From assembly GCA_963693315.1 (NCBI GenBank), contig OY856188.1, positions 215,706,495 to 215,770,494 of the forward strand: a DNA stretch of 64,000 nucleotides, written 5' to 3'. Positions 9,840-24,000 of the stretch are shown piece by piece. The notes below the pieces were generated by a model. The model made no database searches and was not told the DNA's origin. It saw only the letters and a program-made list of their open reading frames with translations. Each line of letters begins with the position of its first letter. The first letter of the stretch is position 1. The position numbers and the translations under genes are program-made. This DNA comes from Diogma glabrata (taxonomy: Eukaryota > Arthropoda > Insecta > Diptera > Cylindrotomidae).

Positions 9840-11623
9840 AAATCAAATTGTTTATGTATTAGAACTCGTAAAACCGATAATATAGTTATATTGTATAGAA
9901 TAAATCTCTAATTTGACATTTTTAATTCGCTAATTTTACATTATCGTCCTCGCTTTTGTGACAAAAATTTAGTCGTCAGCTTCTGTTGTATTGTAGATGT
10001 TTTTATGACGCCTTCTATACAGCAAACATTTACTGTAGAAGCAGAGACTAGTTTTGAAACTTATGAAATTTGTTAGTAATAATTGCTTTTTAGAGAAATC
10101 TGTCTGTTTGTTTGATCCAAAGTATGGAGCCAAAATCATTGAAATTCACGCTTAAATTTTAAACCCCTTCCCATATCAGGCAACGGTTTCAAAAAAATTG
10201 TTGTGGAATTGTAATAGCAATACAGTCCGATAGCATATTTTTTTTTTTTTTTTTTCTTTATTTAATTTTAGAATCATTTAAATTATAAAATTTGTGTAGA
10301 TTCAAATGGCTCAGATTACTACTCTAGACAAAGAGAAAAAAGAAATTACTTATTAACTATGATATACTTAATTGGTAAGTTAATAATAACAATTTATTAT
10401 AAAATTATTATAAAATTATTTGAGTTAAATATAACGTCGTTTCGGGTTCTGGCATCGTCATTCTCGTCGGGGTCATTCTAGTCACGCCAATCTTAGTTTT
10501 CAAAGATTTTCAAATCATCAATCAAATTAAATTGATCGTTTTTATTTAGGTCATAAATTCTTGCATATCAGAACAAGTTTTTTGTCAAATTCATCTCAAA
10601 TGTGCCAAGTTCCTTAGTTCAACTTGAGCTTTTGTTACGAGATTTAATATATTGACGATGACTAGCCATTGTTTTTGTCCAGCAGCCCTTAAGCGTAAAT
10701 GGCTTTAATTCTATAATAGAATTTACAATGAACTTTATGCATTTTCTCATGGTAGAATTCTTCCATGCTATGCTTACTTTTGTATCGCAAGAGTTATCTA
10801 ATTTATCCAGGAATATGCAAATGTTACTCGCAAAAATATTTTAATCTCTACTCTAAATATTTTAATCTCTACTAATTTGTAATGCTCTACTCTAATGGCT
10901 GCAGAATAGTTTTATTAGGTGTTAAAAAATAAATTTAATGTTAGAATGGTTGAGATCCGTTGAATGCCAAAAGTATTATCGATGGTGATCAACGTTTTTA
11001 AATCTTTTTTTAGCTTCTGGGACACATATTTTGTAGAACCACAAGAAGAGATAATTTTTTCATATCAAAATGTTTGAAAGCTTGAGAAAAACCAAAGATG
11101 AAGGAGGAATGATTTTGCTATAAGACCGCTTGATCCATTACTTTATAGAAATAAATAAATGCGACCTCATGCGGATTAAAATCTTTGTACTTTTTTCTTG
11201 CTTTAAGAATTGATATATGTGTGTAATCTTTCAGGTATTTGTCCGTTTTATCTACTGTTGTGGTAAGAATAATTGTGCAGCTGTCCATCAAAGTTACATA
11301 AATAGTAACATTTCATGGCTTAGGTTTCACAACAACATGCGCTCAGCGGTGTTGATGTACTCAAATATATTATACTGAGGATATAAAAACATGTAAAAAT
11401 GTACATATTTATTAGAATAAAGCAAAGAAAAGATAATGCAAAATCGGGGAATGTGCGTACATAAAATGAATACGTATTTGTTAGGTGTATTAAAAGTTGT
11501 AGCGAAAAGTTTAATCGCACTAAACTAAAATTTTTGCGCCTAATTTAAAATTTTGATGCAAATTTTGAACCGCATATAACCAAAATCGCATAATTCAAGT
11601 GTCGCATAATTCCAGGGTTACCT
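9840..11623. other. No recognisable feature
   Basis: AT-rich DNA with a T-run at 10234-10256. There are no convincing ORFs. A 12-base string CACAACAACATG with similar flanks occurs at both 8232 and 11329, and may be a shared fragment of an old repeat. Confidence 0.5.
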
Positions 11624-11724
<101 letters not shown>

Positions 11725-12208
11725 TGCCGTCTTATTACTTTGTGGTGCCCTTAGGCAAAATATATTTTCTTTTCAAAATGGTGCCCTTGATATATATATA
11801 TATATATACATATTATATATTTATAATATAAATATAAATAATAATATAAATAAAAATAAATATATTTATAATATAAATACATATAAATATAGATATAAAT
11901 TTTATATCCAAATTTATAACAAATAAAATTAGTATGCGAGGCTCGTATTGCATGCGCTCTGCGTGTATTTGAATTGACGACATACACCATGTGCTCTAGC
12001 GGATTTTATGTTAAACTCTTTGAACACATCAAATTGTAAACATAATATCAAATACCATATATATTTACTCAAAAAAATATTTAAACCGTATTAAATTTAA
12101 TATTTTTAAAATTTGTGCAACAATTTGTGTATTTATTTATTCAAATGTAAGTTACAACATTATTGCCTATTATAATTTAATCGCAATTTTATAATTTTAA
12201 ATAGCAAA

Positions 12209-13672
12209 ATGGAAATTAATCGTAAAATAACGAATTGCTATTGTGGCGTACCACAGTGCAAAACATGATGTTGACGGAGTGTCCATGTTTCGTATTCCCC
12301 CTAAGGTCATGCTAAATAAAATAGCATTAAAGGAATGGAAACATGTTCTAAGGCTTGGAAAAAAGATTACCAAATTCTTTAGGATCTGTAGCAAGCATTT
12401 TAAGAAAGAACATATTCTAATCCCATTACCACGGGCGAATATACGAAAAAGGGCATCACTTACATCAAATGCTTTTCCTTCAGAAAATTTACCACAATCA
12501 AGCATAATGACGAGGAAGCCAAAGGCAAGAATAGTTAGGTTAAATATAATTAACAAGTATGTACTACACTTTTGAAACTTACTTAATGTGTAATTGTAAA
12601 TCTTGTATGTACATATATTTTGTTTTTAGTTTATCAATTGATACGTCCAGTAGAACAGAAGATGGCTTTGGAAATATTTATCCCACTAACAGCAAGGAAG
12701 ATGAAGTTGTGGCACCCAAACACCAAGTTTGCATAGGTACTCAATTCAACATTCACAAGCGCGACGTATCTGTGCAAGTGAACCAGCAAAACTTAATAAT
12801 CTACCCTTAATAATCTGTCCCTTATTGATACTGCAAAATTAAATTCCATGACTGGAATTCCAACTCTAACTTTGTTAGAATGGTTACCTAAATGCTGTTG
12901 ATTAATAAGGTCAGAAGAGCCCTATAATATTGAATTGTCTCTAAAAAACCGTATAATATTGACAATGTGTCGCATAAAGATGAATATGAACAATATACAA
13001 ACCGCTATACTATCTAATATCTCCTCAAGATGTGCTAAAAATTATTTTACCGATTGTGTGCAGCTCTTAGAAAAAGTTTTGAAATGTTGCATATATTGGC
13101 AGACTCGAGAAGAAAACCTAAAAAATTTACCAAAATGTTTCGAACAGTTTCCTAATACAATAACAGTATTAGATTGCACTGAAATAAAACAATAACATTT
13201 CGATGTTTAAGTTGCAGAATATTCTCATTATAAAGGTACACACACGGTCAAAGTTTTAGTTGGAATTTCACCATCGGGTCTTATCAATTATATTAGTACT
13301 GCTGTAGCTGGGCGAACATCTGATAAAGCCATTTTTAATTCAACCAACCTGATAAAAAAAATTAGAACCGGGGGTGCAGTTATGGTGGATAAAGGTTTTA
13401 TGATCGGTAACGAACTTGCAGAAGCCGGTGTGGAAATGATTCGACCCATTTTCATAAATATGAAGAGAACCAAAGAGTCTATTGAACGGGATCGTCTTAT
13501 TGCGTCTGCTCGAGTTCATGTGGAGAGACGAATAGCCAGGTTAAAAATTTTTAAAATGATGTCTGAAAAGATTTCCGCCTCTATTCTAAAATACTTGGAT
13601 GACATAATAATTGTAGTATCAGCTATGTGTAATTTAAGTTCACCAATTTTAGATGATGATAAATTTAATTGA
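12209..13672 (+). pseudogene. THAP-domain + DDE_Tnp_4 transposase (ISL2EU/Harbinger-like), degenerate
   Basis: The N-terminus is a THAP C2CH zinc finger: 'NCYCGVPQC', then after a one-base frameshift near 12268 'VSMFRIP', a Trp in 'LKEWKHVLRL', and 'ICSKHFKKEHI'. A GTATGT donor near 12555 and a TTTTTAG acceptor near 12629 suggest an intron before 'LSIDTSSRTEDG'. The catalytic part has 'VLDCTEIK' (first Asp), 'YKGTHTVKVLVGISPSG', 'GRTSDKAIFN', 'VMVDKGFMIGN' (second Asp) and 'ARVHVERRIARLKIF' (Glu). The family cuts and pastes DNA; THAP fused to DDE_Tnp_4 is known from ISL2EU elements. Two in-frame stops near 13193-13210 break the DDE domain. No terminal repeats of its own were found, so nested insertion is inferred. 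Confidence 0.8.
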
Positions 13673-14336
13673 AAATCATATTTTTTCCAATTTCACCTCA
13701 TGAGGTGCTTCAGACATTTTAGAAGTTTGGACTACAAGGCCTATTATTAAATTTGACGATGGTGATGGAGCAACTCCTCAACTATCAATCCAGCCAGCGA
13801 CCACAAGGCTTTCACCTTCTGACAGTGGCCTTATAGTATTTTTAAAATACTCAGCTACATAGTTTCAAACAATTTTCTTGCGATTCCACATCCATTATAT
13901 TTAATTATTTTAATTTTTAATCACAGTTTACCTAAAAAATTTTAATTGTTACTTTGATTTAAATCTTTTATACTAATATTTTTTAAATTATTTATCCAAA
14001 ACAAATCAAAAAGAATAAATTTTAATATTTTATTTACTGTTCGTTTGAATTTTGATGTGTTTAAATAGTTTTTAAATTTTGCTAAGAGAGTGCGCTGTTA
14101 TCACTTTACCAGTCGTCAATACATCGGCTAATTTGTCATTAAACGTAATGCGCATGTATCGCACCATCCACATTCCATTGTTTTTTTTTAGTGCTTTGAT
14201 TTTGCAACCGTCGCGTCTGACGTTTCTAAACGTTTAGAATTGGTTATTGATTGTGTTTTGTATGTATCACACAAGAGATGCAATTTTTTTACATTTTTTT
14301 GTGATCTACGTGTTGTGTATCGAGAAAACATAAAAA
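13673..14336. other. Non-coding spacer inside the hAT element
   Basis: AT-rich, without ORFs or recognised repeats. It lies between the stop of the THAP transposase and the first ATG of the hAT transposase, so it should hold the hAT promoter region and the unseen right edge of the nested element. Confidence 0.5.
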
Positions 14337-16195
14337 ATGAATCACGGTCAAACTAGTGATGCTCAAAAAATGAAAGGCAGCGGAAGAAAAAAAACGAAAA
14401 CAGGCCGAATTGCTTGCAAAAATACCAAAAATAACAAACTTGTTTTGTGCCGGCTCCAGTGGCTCGTCGTCGTCCGGACTGGGGTCAAATGCATCAGAAG
14501 ATACAAACGATACCGAAACTGGATCTACTGGTAAAAACGATGAATCGATTAACAGTGTTCCAGATCCCGAACAAAATCAAACATTAATGAATGTGAACAA
14601 CTTGAGAATTTGGGCTCAGATGACGACTCATTATTGTCAGAACGAGTTGTTACCATGCTCATCAGACGCTGCGCTATGGAATATGGATGGTGAACTCAAA
14701 TTCCTTCAATCATTCTGGTCCATTAAAGGTTTGATTTAATTCATTTTTTATATGTGCATTTTAGGCCCAGAAAAATGCCAAAACTTTCATTTGAACTTCA
14801 AAGACATGCGCACGAATGACCAGAGACACTTTTCTATGAATTATATCAAGCGCAAGCTAGAAAATGGAACTGTTGTTGACGACCGAGATTGGGTCATTTT
14901 TCGCCCTCATTACAATCTGTTCTTTGTTTTTCCTGCAAATTATTTGGAACAGCTGATCAAAATATTAAATTGTTCAGGACTTCTGGTTTTAATGACTGAA
15001 AGAAATGTAGTTATCGTTTTGGCCTGCATGAAACTAGCAAAAATTATGCAAATAACCATTTAGCGTATCGTACCAGAGCGAAACAAACAAATGCACTAGA
15101 TGCGAAATTTCTAAAACAAGAGCAGATTGAAATGAATTATTGGCGCGAAGTCCTGCGCAGAATTGTTTCGGTCATAAAATTTTTGGCATCAAGAGGTCTT
15201 TCGTTCCGTGGTAGTGATCAGACAATCGGCTCAAGGACCAACGGCAATTATTTGGGCATACTGGAACTTATTTGCGAGTATGACCCCTTTCTGGCGACAC
15301 ATATTGCCAATCACGCCAATGAAGGCAAAGGTATTATTATCTTAAGAATAATATTAATCGTGGTTCAAGATACTGTATAAATTCAACTTAGTGAATGCCA
15401 AATTGCAAGCGATGGGTTTAGATTTATCTTCTACCGTAAAACACTTCACTTCCTTAGTTATATTTTTAGAAACGTTAAAAACAGAATTCGATGGATTTTT
15501 TAATGATTGTAAGATATATTTTAATGAATATGTTCTCCCTGACAACTCTTTGAGAGAAATTTTACAGGATAGTGCGTGGACCCGTTCAGGTAACACTTTC
15601 ACGATTACAAACAAGGAGGCATTTTGTGACAGCATTTTTTTACCAATTATAACAAATTTATTGACAGAGTTGAAAATAAGGAAACAAATATACAGTGATT
15701 TTTATGAAAATTTTCATTTTTTAGTAATGCTAAATAGCTTAAATATTGATCAAATAACGGCTGCATGCAAAAAATATGTGCTATTTATCAAGCGGATGTT
15801 TCTGAGTCCGATCTAATCAATGAATGCGAATTAGCAAAGCACAACCTATTTTAAGACGAAGGCATGATTAATATATGTGGTCAAACGCATGCGTCGTTCT
15901 ACACAACCATCATAAAAGACGGGTTAACCGCAACGTTTCCTAACATTGAAATCCTTCTCCGAATTTATTTTTGTTTCTTTGTAACCAATGTATCTGACGA
16001 ACGATCGTTTTCAAAATTAAAGTATATTAAAAACTGACCTAAAAAAAGACCGATGACCGATGACAAATTAAATGCATTATCTCTAATTTGCATTGAACGA
16101 CGCGTATTAGACGCGATTAGTTTCGATGAAGTTATTGACACTTTTATTGCAGCCAAAATTAGACGTAAGAACATAGAGAAATCAGAAAATAATTG
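14337..16195 (+). pseudogene. hAT transposase, ZMYM1/DUF4371 type, internally deleted
   Basis: Pieces in different frames follow the order of this family. There is a basic N-terminus with 'ELLAKIPKITNLF' (frameshifted against the ATG at 14337), then a TTF-type region with 'GPEKCQNFHLNFKD', 'ENGTVVDDRDW' and 'HLAYRTRAKQTNALD'. The start of the DUF4371 domain follows: 'NYWREVLRRIVSVIKFLASRGLSFRG' (split in my reading) and 'NGNYLGILELICEYDPFLATH'. After about 15330 the sequence jumps to the C-terminal part ('NAKLQAMGLDLSSTVKHF') and ends with the hAT dimerisation region: 'FPNIEILLRIYF', 'VTNVSDERSFSKLKYIKN', an in-frame TGA, then 'DDKLNALSLICIERRVL'. About 350 residues with the RNase H-like catalytic core are missing. 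Confidence 0.82.
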
Positions 16196-16760
16196 ATTTT
16201 TGATTATACATTATAGCAGTAAACCATTTTTAAAAGGTCGATAGTTCGAAATAACACAGAATTATGTGTTTTTTTTTAACTTTTCTTAACCAGATCAGAT
16301 CGTGATCTACCCTAAATCGTGGTGCCCTTAGGCATTGCCTATATCGCCTTAGGGCTAAGACGGCACTGATATATTTATATTTCGATTTGTAGGGAGGCAA
16401 AAAAATCACTCAAGTGACAAGGAAAATCGTATTCTAGGGATCAAAATAAGAAACTTTGCTCAAGGAACCATACCTCTAAAATGAATTCTGATGTGCCCCT
16501 TTTGACCCGAAGGTCTAATTTTGAAAAATCCCTCTTTGACCCATTTAGAGTGCCCAAATCGAGTCCAAATGTATGAGCTACCCCCACTAACTTTGGAGGG
16601 CCGATCCACCCATGCTAGTGGCACACCCCGGATCCTCCCCTGGGGGGTCTCCCATACAAAAAATGCAAAAAATTTCATTTTTTGGCATTTCACCCCCTTG
16701 GATGAACTTTTTTGCTGTCGAAACTAATTCCATCGCATTGTACACCAAAAATTAGGGAGG

Positions 16761-17646
16761 GGGGGGTCACACACACATTCATTGCCGTAGGATGCACCGA
16801 TGTCATGCTCCAATTTCTATCCAGCATGACGTCGCCTAGATTCTTTTGTCATAAAGAACATTTCTTTTCATTTAAATAAATCATAAGCTCTTACCATAAA
16901 ACAATCCTAAAATTTCCATCCCATTTAACAAATACGATCCCATAAACTATTTTCTTTTGATATAAATATTAGTAACTCATCTTAAATTGTTTCTTTCAAT
17001 AAATATACTTCCGACAAACATTTATGTGTTTAAAATAACCATTTCAACATTTTATCGTTTACACCTTTCTCATAACAATGGACAATCCCAATTTAAATTC
17101 TATTTAAATTATTTGAAAAAACCATAAATGTTTATTCCCTTAATATTATCTTTTTAGTTTCCACTATTTCTATAATTCTCTTAAATAGATCTTCAAAATA
17201 TATATACTAATTTTTAATTATGTCGCCACGATTATATTTTTCTTAATACCTTTTTGTCTCAGCGATTGTTTTATTATCCTTCACGGATCATCCTTTAAAT
17301 TTATTTCCTTAAACGATTTTTCTCTCCTTTCAAGAACAATAAAACAATAAATATAATTGTTTGATGTATTGATTTTTTTTATGTTTTATTATATTTGGAT
17401 TAATTTTTTTTTACAAAAGACTTTTTGAAACTAGAAAAAAGGACAGTTGATTTTCAAAATTAAAAGACGTCAGTGCAAACATTAAAAACAGTGTGAATTG
17501 AATAGTGTATTTATTAAATTGAATAGTGAAGATTGCAGTTTTAAAGTTGGTTAAGTTATAAGTTGGTAAAATATATTAAAAATGTCGGTTTCTCTCTTTC
17601 TTAAAAGATTTTTTATAAAAATTTTTTATATTTTATTTAGTCTACA
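16761..17646. other. AT-rich interior of the long-TIR element
   Basis: No ORF or domain. A G-run (GGGAGGGGGGGG) sits at 16755-16766 just inside the left arm. Confidence 0.5.
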
Positions 17647-18166
17647 ATGAATCCACCGTCCTCTACACCACAAGATGAAACAGCAACAACATCAACAACT
17701 ATCGAAAACCCAGTGAGTCATATACCCAAGCATGATGTCAATGTTTTTGGTGTGTCTACTGATTTGACTGATCTTAATTTACCAACGGATCTGGATATCT
17801 TGAGATATTATTTTTACTTGAGCGAACGTGCTAAAACAAAACCAAAAAAGTTTTCTTATAAATCATTCACTATGCAAGTAACAGATAAGTTGATTGGAAT
17901 TTGGGAAAAGCTTGGTATAAAAAACCAGATATAAACTTTTATTGCACAGATTACGCGGAAATGATCATGAACCATTGAAAGAATATTTAAATCAAGATGA
18001 TCCACCGTTTAATGATCCGAAAATTCCATCACACATACAAGGAACGGAACGACACTTTCAATTGCTAGCTAGCGTTTCCCAACGAGTTATACCGGAAAAT
18101 GTAGAGGCTGTTATGGCGACTTATGGCGACGACGTTAGAGAGCCATGCGAAATTGCCCAGATTTGA
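17647..18166 (+). pseudogene. Fragments of an unrecognised, probably transposon-borne protein
   Basis: Two open pieces in different frames. The first (95 codons from the ATG at 17647) has a Ser/Thr/Pro-rich start and then 'LNLPTDLDILRYYFYLSERA' and 'QVTDKLIGIWEKLGI', which looks like a folded helical domain. The second (about 17942-18166) reads 'HRLRGNDHEPLKEYLNQDD' and 'IPSHIQGTERHFQLLASVS'. The stop and frame change between them imply an internal deletion or decay. Similar short domains occur in uncharacterised insect proteins tied to transposons as far as I recall, but I cannot name a family. Its place between long inverted repeats suggests element cargo. Confidence 0.4.
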
Positions 18167-18619
18167 AAGCAAAAAAGACTTCAAACAATAATTTTTTTTC
18201 GTGTCCTTTCTATTACTAAGTTCAATTCATTTTTTCATTTACATATGTTCTGAATTAATAAATTTCTAAGAGAAAAATAAACCAAAAATAAAAAACATAG
18301 CCATTTCGCTGATTTTTTTCATTTAAAGTGCCAAAAATAAATTTTTTTGCAATTTTTGTATGGTAGACCCCCCAGGGGGGGATCCAAGGTGTGCCACTAG
18401 CATGTGTGGATCGGCCCTCCAAAGTGAGTGGGGGTCGGTCATACATTTGGACTCGATTGGGGCACTCTAAACGGGTCAAAGTGGGCTTTTTCTTAATTAG
18501 ACCTTCAGGTCAAAAAGGGGAACATCAGAATTCGTTTTAGAGGTATAGTTCCTCGGGCAAAGTTTCTTATTTTGATCTCTAGAATACGATTTTCCTTGTC
18601 ACTTGGGCAATTTTAAATC

Positions 18620-18973
<354 letters not shown>

Positions 18974-19283
18974 ATTTTCAACCGAAACACGTTCAGAGAT
19001 AAAAGTTTTTTTTTATTAAAAAATAACTATAAGGTTTATTCAGATAAACCCAAAAACTGATTTCGAATTGAAAAATTCATACGATTCACTAATTTACTTG
19101 ACATTTATGTCGTAAAATTGATTTCATATTGATTGGCAACATTCAATAATAACTGCACACGTGACTTAGGATAGTATGGAATATACCTACTAACTTTCGA
19201 AAATCACAAATAGTGAGGTTAAGGAAATTAATTATCTCTTTCAATAAAAATTCCTACCTTGTCGGGTTTAAGACGTATAAAAT

Positions 19284-19413
<130 letters not shown>

Positions 19414-20114
19414 GTTTTTCCGTCTCCGCTTATCATATATAGTCGTTTGGCACTAACAATTTTCCGAACTTCCTAGATGATGCATATTGCAATAAGTAGA
19501 TTTTTCTATGAAATCTACCTAAAATAATGTGTTTACTACTGCTAACAGATGGCCCATCCCAAATTATATGCAGCGCATTTTATTCTTCACCCTTTTAAAC
19601 TTCATTAGAATACCAACCACTAAAAAATGACACTACAAACAGCTACAGAATAGCATTTGATGGTTCATAAAGACCATTTCCACGGAGTATGGGATTTGTT
19701 AACGTTTTATAAGCATATAGAAATATTTCTGACTATATAAGCGTGCAATAAATTCAGCGGACACTGAATTAAGGAGAATATCAATCCTTTAATAAAGATA
19801 TTCATAAACAGGACTGAAAAGATTGCAGATACAAACTGTTGTAGAAAAAATAAATATCACCGAAAGAGGTCGTAAAGGTAAGACCTCAAAAGCCACCATT
19901 ATGATATGGTTTAAAGAGTCCTATAAACGATTCAACTGGACGGATCGAACGTCCCACGACCAAATTGGATGCAACCTTCAGCCGATCCAACTTACCATCC
20001 GATTTAGACAATTCGCTTTTGGTTTTTGTTTTACAAATCTAGTTTACATTTAGTAAACTAGTGTTTTTTTGTTAAGTATAGTGTTTTTCTAATTTTTTTT
20101 TTTTAAGTATAGTG
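19414..20114. other. No gene; one short perfect hairpin
   Basis: Mostly unremarkable AT-rich DNA. At about 20038-20060 CTAGTTTAC and GTAAACTAG form a perfect 9-bp stem with the 5-base loop ATTTA. Confidence 0.5.
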
Positions 20115-20544
20115 AAATAGCAACGGGAATTGTAGCATTTTATTTACCAAATCGGAATTCGCATTGAACTGTCAAAACGCAAATTTCAAAATGAACCATG
20201 AATTCGATTTGGGTATCACGTATTTTCTGGCGGTTGGTATTATGTTCTTAAGAAAGTAAATAAAAAATATAAAATCAGCCAACTCATTTATTTAATTAAA
20301 AAACTTATTTATTTAATTTTTTATTATCGTTATAATTTGATAGTTCTGCGTGTTAATATACTTACATTATTTATACTTATATTTATTATGCTTTTATTTT
20401 TATTAATAAATACTAATGTCAAATTGTCAAAACTTCAAAATTATGAAATTCTGACAACTCTTAGAAATAAAAAAATAGGCCGGAAGGCAGCGTTGCAGAT
20501 GAAAAGTCATTTGATGCCGATTGATTTTAATTTATTATTAGGCG

Positions 20545-20938
20545 CTTTCCAATCGAGTGAATTACTGAATGATTCACTTAAACTGAATTGTATTCCGGAA
20601 TTTGTATGTTCCAATGGTAATATTCAGTTTACACTGAACGTAAGCTGAGCTACAACAAAACTGAATTGAATTGAATAAAGTGAAGGAAAAAATAGGTTCA
20701 TCAGCTCAACATATTCATATTTTTATATTTACGGTTTGTGGTCAAGCGTTAAAAATAATAAAAAAATAAATCGGAACATATTTGCTTGTGTGTAAATTTT
20801 CGATTTTGGTTATGTATTTGTTAAATGTCAAAAAATTGCTGTTTTTTGTTGTTTTTGCTCTATTTTGATGATTTACTGAATATTAGACCAATTGGCTACA
20901 ATCAATTCCTTCAGCAATTCACTCGATTGGAAAGCAGC
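20545..20938. mobile_element. Nested MITE, ~394 bp
   Basis: The ends are inverted copies: GCTTTCCAATCGAGTGAATT on the left and its complement AATTCACTCGATTGGAAAGC on the right, a perfect 20-bp pair with weaker extension inwards (ACTGAA...TTCAGC). It interrupts the left arm of the larger element, because the sequence before and after it continues the mirror of 22950-23190. The target duplication is unclear; TA-rich bases lie on both sides. Confidence 0.75.
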
Positions 20939-21360
20939 TATAATTAATTAACTCCAGATGATGGTAAATCTGGCAGTCAGATACTAAAGTAGTGGGGGGT
21001 GTGGTTATGGGTGAGTTTTAAACTGGTAAAAAACCGAATTCCAAAAGTCATTTGATGCCGCCTCAAAATTTGTATGATGCTTGTTTACACTATAACAATT
21101 GGAAAAAAGGTGATCAGCTGATTGGCAGATGGGGGATTATAGGTCAGCTACTCGTACACATCTGTATCAAAATGCAATATAGTAAAGTCATTTGATGCCA
21201 GATAAAATTCATAGATAGCTTATAATATTATTAAAAGTATGAAAGCGAGAATCAGCAGCAGGTATATCAGGTGTACTACCATCAGCTGAGATAATAAACA
21301 TACAAAGGTTGAGCGTAATATGTAAAATAAATTTGTGAAGCCCCGATCAAACTATTTTAC

Positions 21361-22330
21361 TTATTATTACTTCGGTATGAAAATTGTAAGTATAACATTC
21401 TCGATCTAAAAGTGAAATTCTTACCCCCACTTTGATGGCATTTCTCGATGTTTTAGGACGTACTGATTCTAAAATAGTAAAATATAAGGGTATGTGTGTC
21501 TGAAGCCGTAACAACCATTGTCACAGAAAAAACCGCTGGAGCGTTTTTAAAATTAATGGTAAGAGCCGAAAGGACGATCTGTTTGATAACTGTACCGTAA
21601 GTGTGACAAAAAATCATTAAATGTGTCAAAAAAAGAAAATTTGAATACTTTTCTTATAAAACGTTCATTTTAAGTAATAACGAACGACTAATAACCTTGA
21701 ATATGGAGAAATCTTGATGGTCGGCATTGGTATGTGGGACCAAGATCTTGATTATTGTATTATAAGGGAAAAAATGGCTTTCATTTATTTTTTTACACAG
21801 CTTTTTTGAAAAAAATAAAATGAATTATTTGTATGACATGAAATCTGAATCTTCAGAACATGAAATTGGACATAGAATATGGTTCAATCCAAATTAAACT
21901 CCTCCCAGTTTATAGGAATAGTTGGAAAATAGCAAGTTGTTGCAGATTAAATTTCGTTTTTTAACAAAAATCGTAATTATTTGGGAGATATTTCATGAGT
22001 AATTTTTTGTGTGATTCCAGACTTCTGAAAATAAGAGGAACAGTTGGTAAATAAGATTATATTTTTGATTTTGTTATAATTTTAGCAATATTTTTGGAAT
22101 TTTAATAAAGGTTTCTTTTTTTGATTTTGTAATAATTATTTTTTCGTATACTTTTACAAAGAATTTTTTGTTTAATGTACATCGCTGCCCAAAACTAAAA
22201 ACAAGGTCCTCATAAAAGCATTTTGTTGAAAATTAAATAAAAATCCTTAACCCAAGCCGAAAACTTGATATCTTAGACCCTTAAGATATCAGCCCCTTCA
22301 TGTTTTTTATTTACATTCACACCAAAAAAC
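21361..22330 (+). repeat. Dispersed repeat family, copy 1
   Basis: Shares with 53100-54440 a start near 'AAGTATAACATTC' and 'GGTAAGAGCCG' and an end around 'CATCGCTGCCCAAAACTAAAAACAA' (split in my reading) and 'CTTGATATCT'. It sits inside the long-TIR element. No coding capacity is seen. Confidence 0.7.
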
Positions 22331-23385
22331 GAAAGTTCAAATAATTTATTGTAATGTGGTTACATGTGGTAACATACGTGTGATACGTAGTTACATTCAT
22401 AGACATCTCTGATATACACAATTGTGATATTGATAAACTACAAAGAAACGTCGAAGACTGTTAAATGTAAACGTTTGTCTGTCGAATGTATGGATTTAAA
22501 AGCATTAACGACGTAGATGTAGCACGAGTTGCAGCTTTTACGAAAACATTTAAGATTCAAATTAACAATCTCGTATTTCAATTTATAATTAATTTATAGT
22601 TTTATAAAGCTATAGAAAGTTACTTTACTGCCGCCATAAAACTATGAGTTACTTTATTGCCGCCGTAAAAAAAGAAAAAATGACGTTACCTTACAGCAAC
22701 TTTGATTATATGTCAAAAAAGTAAAACTCTAACCTTCGGCAGTAAAGTTAAATTTTACAGCTGTTTGCCGAATAAAAATTTTATTCCTCACTTAGATTCA
22801 ATGATAACTCAAAACACTTACTGTCCAGCTGACGGTTTTACCCCCGATATACCTGCAGCGGATTCTTGCTTTTATAGTTTTAATAGTGTTATAATTCATC
22901 AGTATGAATTTCATCTGGCATCAAATGATTTGACCAAATCGCATTTTGATACAGATGTATACGAGTAGCTAACCTATGATTCCTCATTCGTCAATCAGCT
23001 GATCACTTTTTTTCCAATTGTTATGGTGTAAACATGCATCATATAAATTTTGAAGCGGCTTCAAATGATTTTGGAATTCGTTTTTTACCAGTTTAAAACT
23101 ACCCTACAACCACACCCCCCGTCTGACGGATGACTCTTATTTTCTACATCACAAATAATGAATCTACCTATAAAAATTAAATTCAATCGGCATCAAAACA
23201 CTAACAAAAATGCAACGCTACCTCACGGTCTAAAATGATGGGAGCGAATTACGTATTGAGTACGCGAACTAAAATACAATTCCGTCTTTTCAAAACCAAC
23301 TATTTTGTCAGATTTGGATTTGGATTTGAATACATGAAATTGTTAGTGTAATTTGGCAAATAAAATACAACTCTAAGAAATCTAG

Positions 23386-24000
23386 GAAAGATTATGAAAG
23401 CGAAATTCGACTATCGATACTGTCTAAGAATTCTATCCATAATTCGCAACTTTCTTCAATCGTCGTAAGCACAAGTAAACACACTGTTTCAAATTTTAAA
23501 GAACTCGAGTTCCAGGACCAGATTTATCATAGTTGTTTTGTTTTTCTAAAACTTTTGTTAATTTTTGGATTTTATTTAAAATTAATTTTAAATTTATTCC
23601 AAAATTTTAACTCCATTTTTCAAATTATTTTATTAATATCTCGAAATCTTATTGATAACAATAACATAATGTTGAAAAATCAACAATGCATTATTTTAAG
23701 TTATTGGAATAGAAAAGTTCTAATCTAACTCTGTTAAATTAAATTTATATAAATAATTGAGTTTCATCAACAACGATTAGACCTTAAGGTCGTATTCATT
23801 TCAATAACTTAATTATAAAAATAACGAGATAAATGTTTCAGATGAAGATTTTGTCTATCTACTAGCATTTTTTGGCTTGATTTAATTTCATAATTTAATT
23901 TTTACATTCGTGATGTTTGTTTTTAACGTTTGAAAATAATTGAGAATTTAAGGTGAAGTTTTTTAAATTATGTTTCTCATTATTCTTTTCTAAGTACTAG
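23386..24000. other. No repeat or gene recognised
   Basis: AT-rich, apparently single-copy sequence leading up to the possible splice acceptor at 24000. Confidence 0.45.

Larger units (their letters stand above)
20115..23385. mobile_element. Element with very long inverted repeats (foldback-like)
   Basis: The clearest inverted arms are about 20480-21300 (interrupted by a nested MITE at 20545-20938) and 22815-23215. Paired blocks include GGGGTGTGGTT, GTTTTAAACTGGTAAAAAAC, CATCTGTATCAAAATGC, CATTTGATGCCAGAT and GCAGGTATATC. Weaker similarity (GTATTTTATTT-CCAAAT) places the outer ends near 20115 and 23385. The interior 21300-22815 has no transposase and contains a copy of a dispersed repeat. 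Long arms without coding capacity fit a non-autonomous foldback-type element of unknown superfamily. Confidence 0.7.

Noticed and set aside
20337..20648. A 103-codon ORF with a hydrophobic start resembling a signal peptide
   Set aside because: It runs from the TIR element into the nested MITE, so it is composite repeat sequence.
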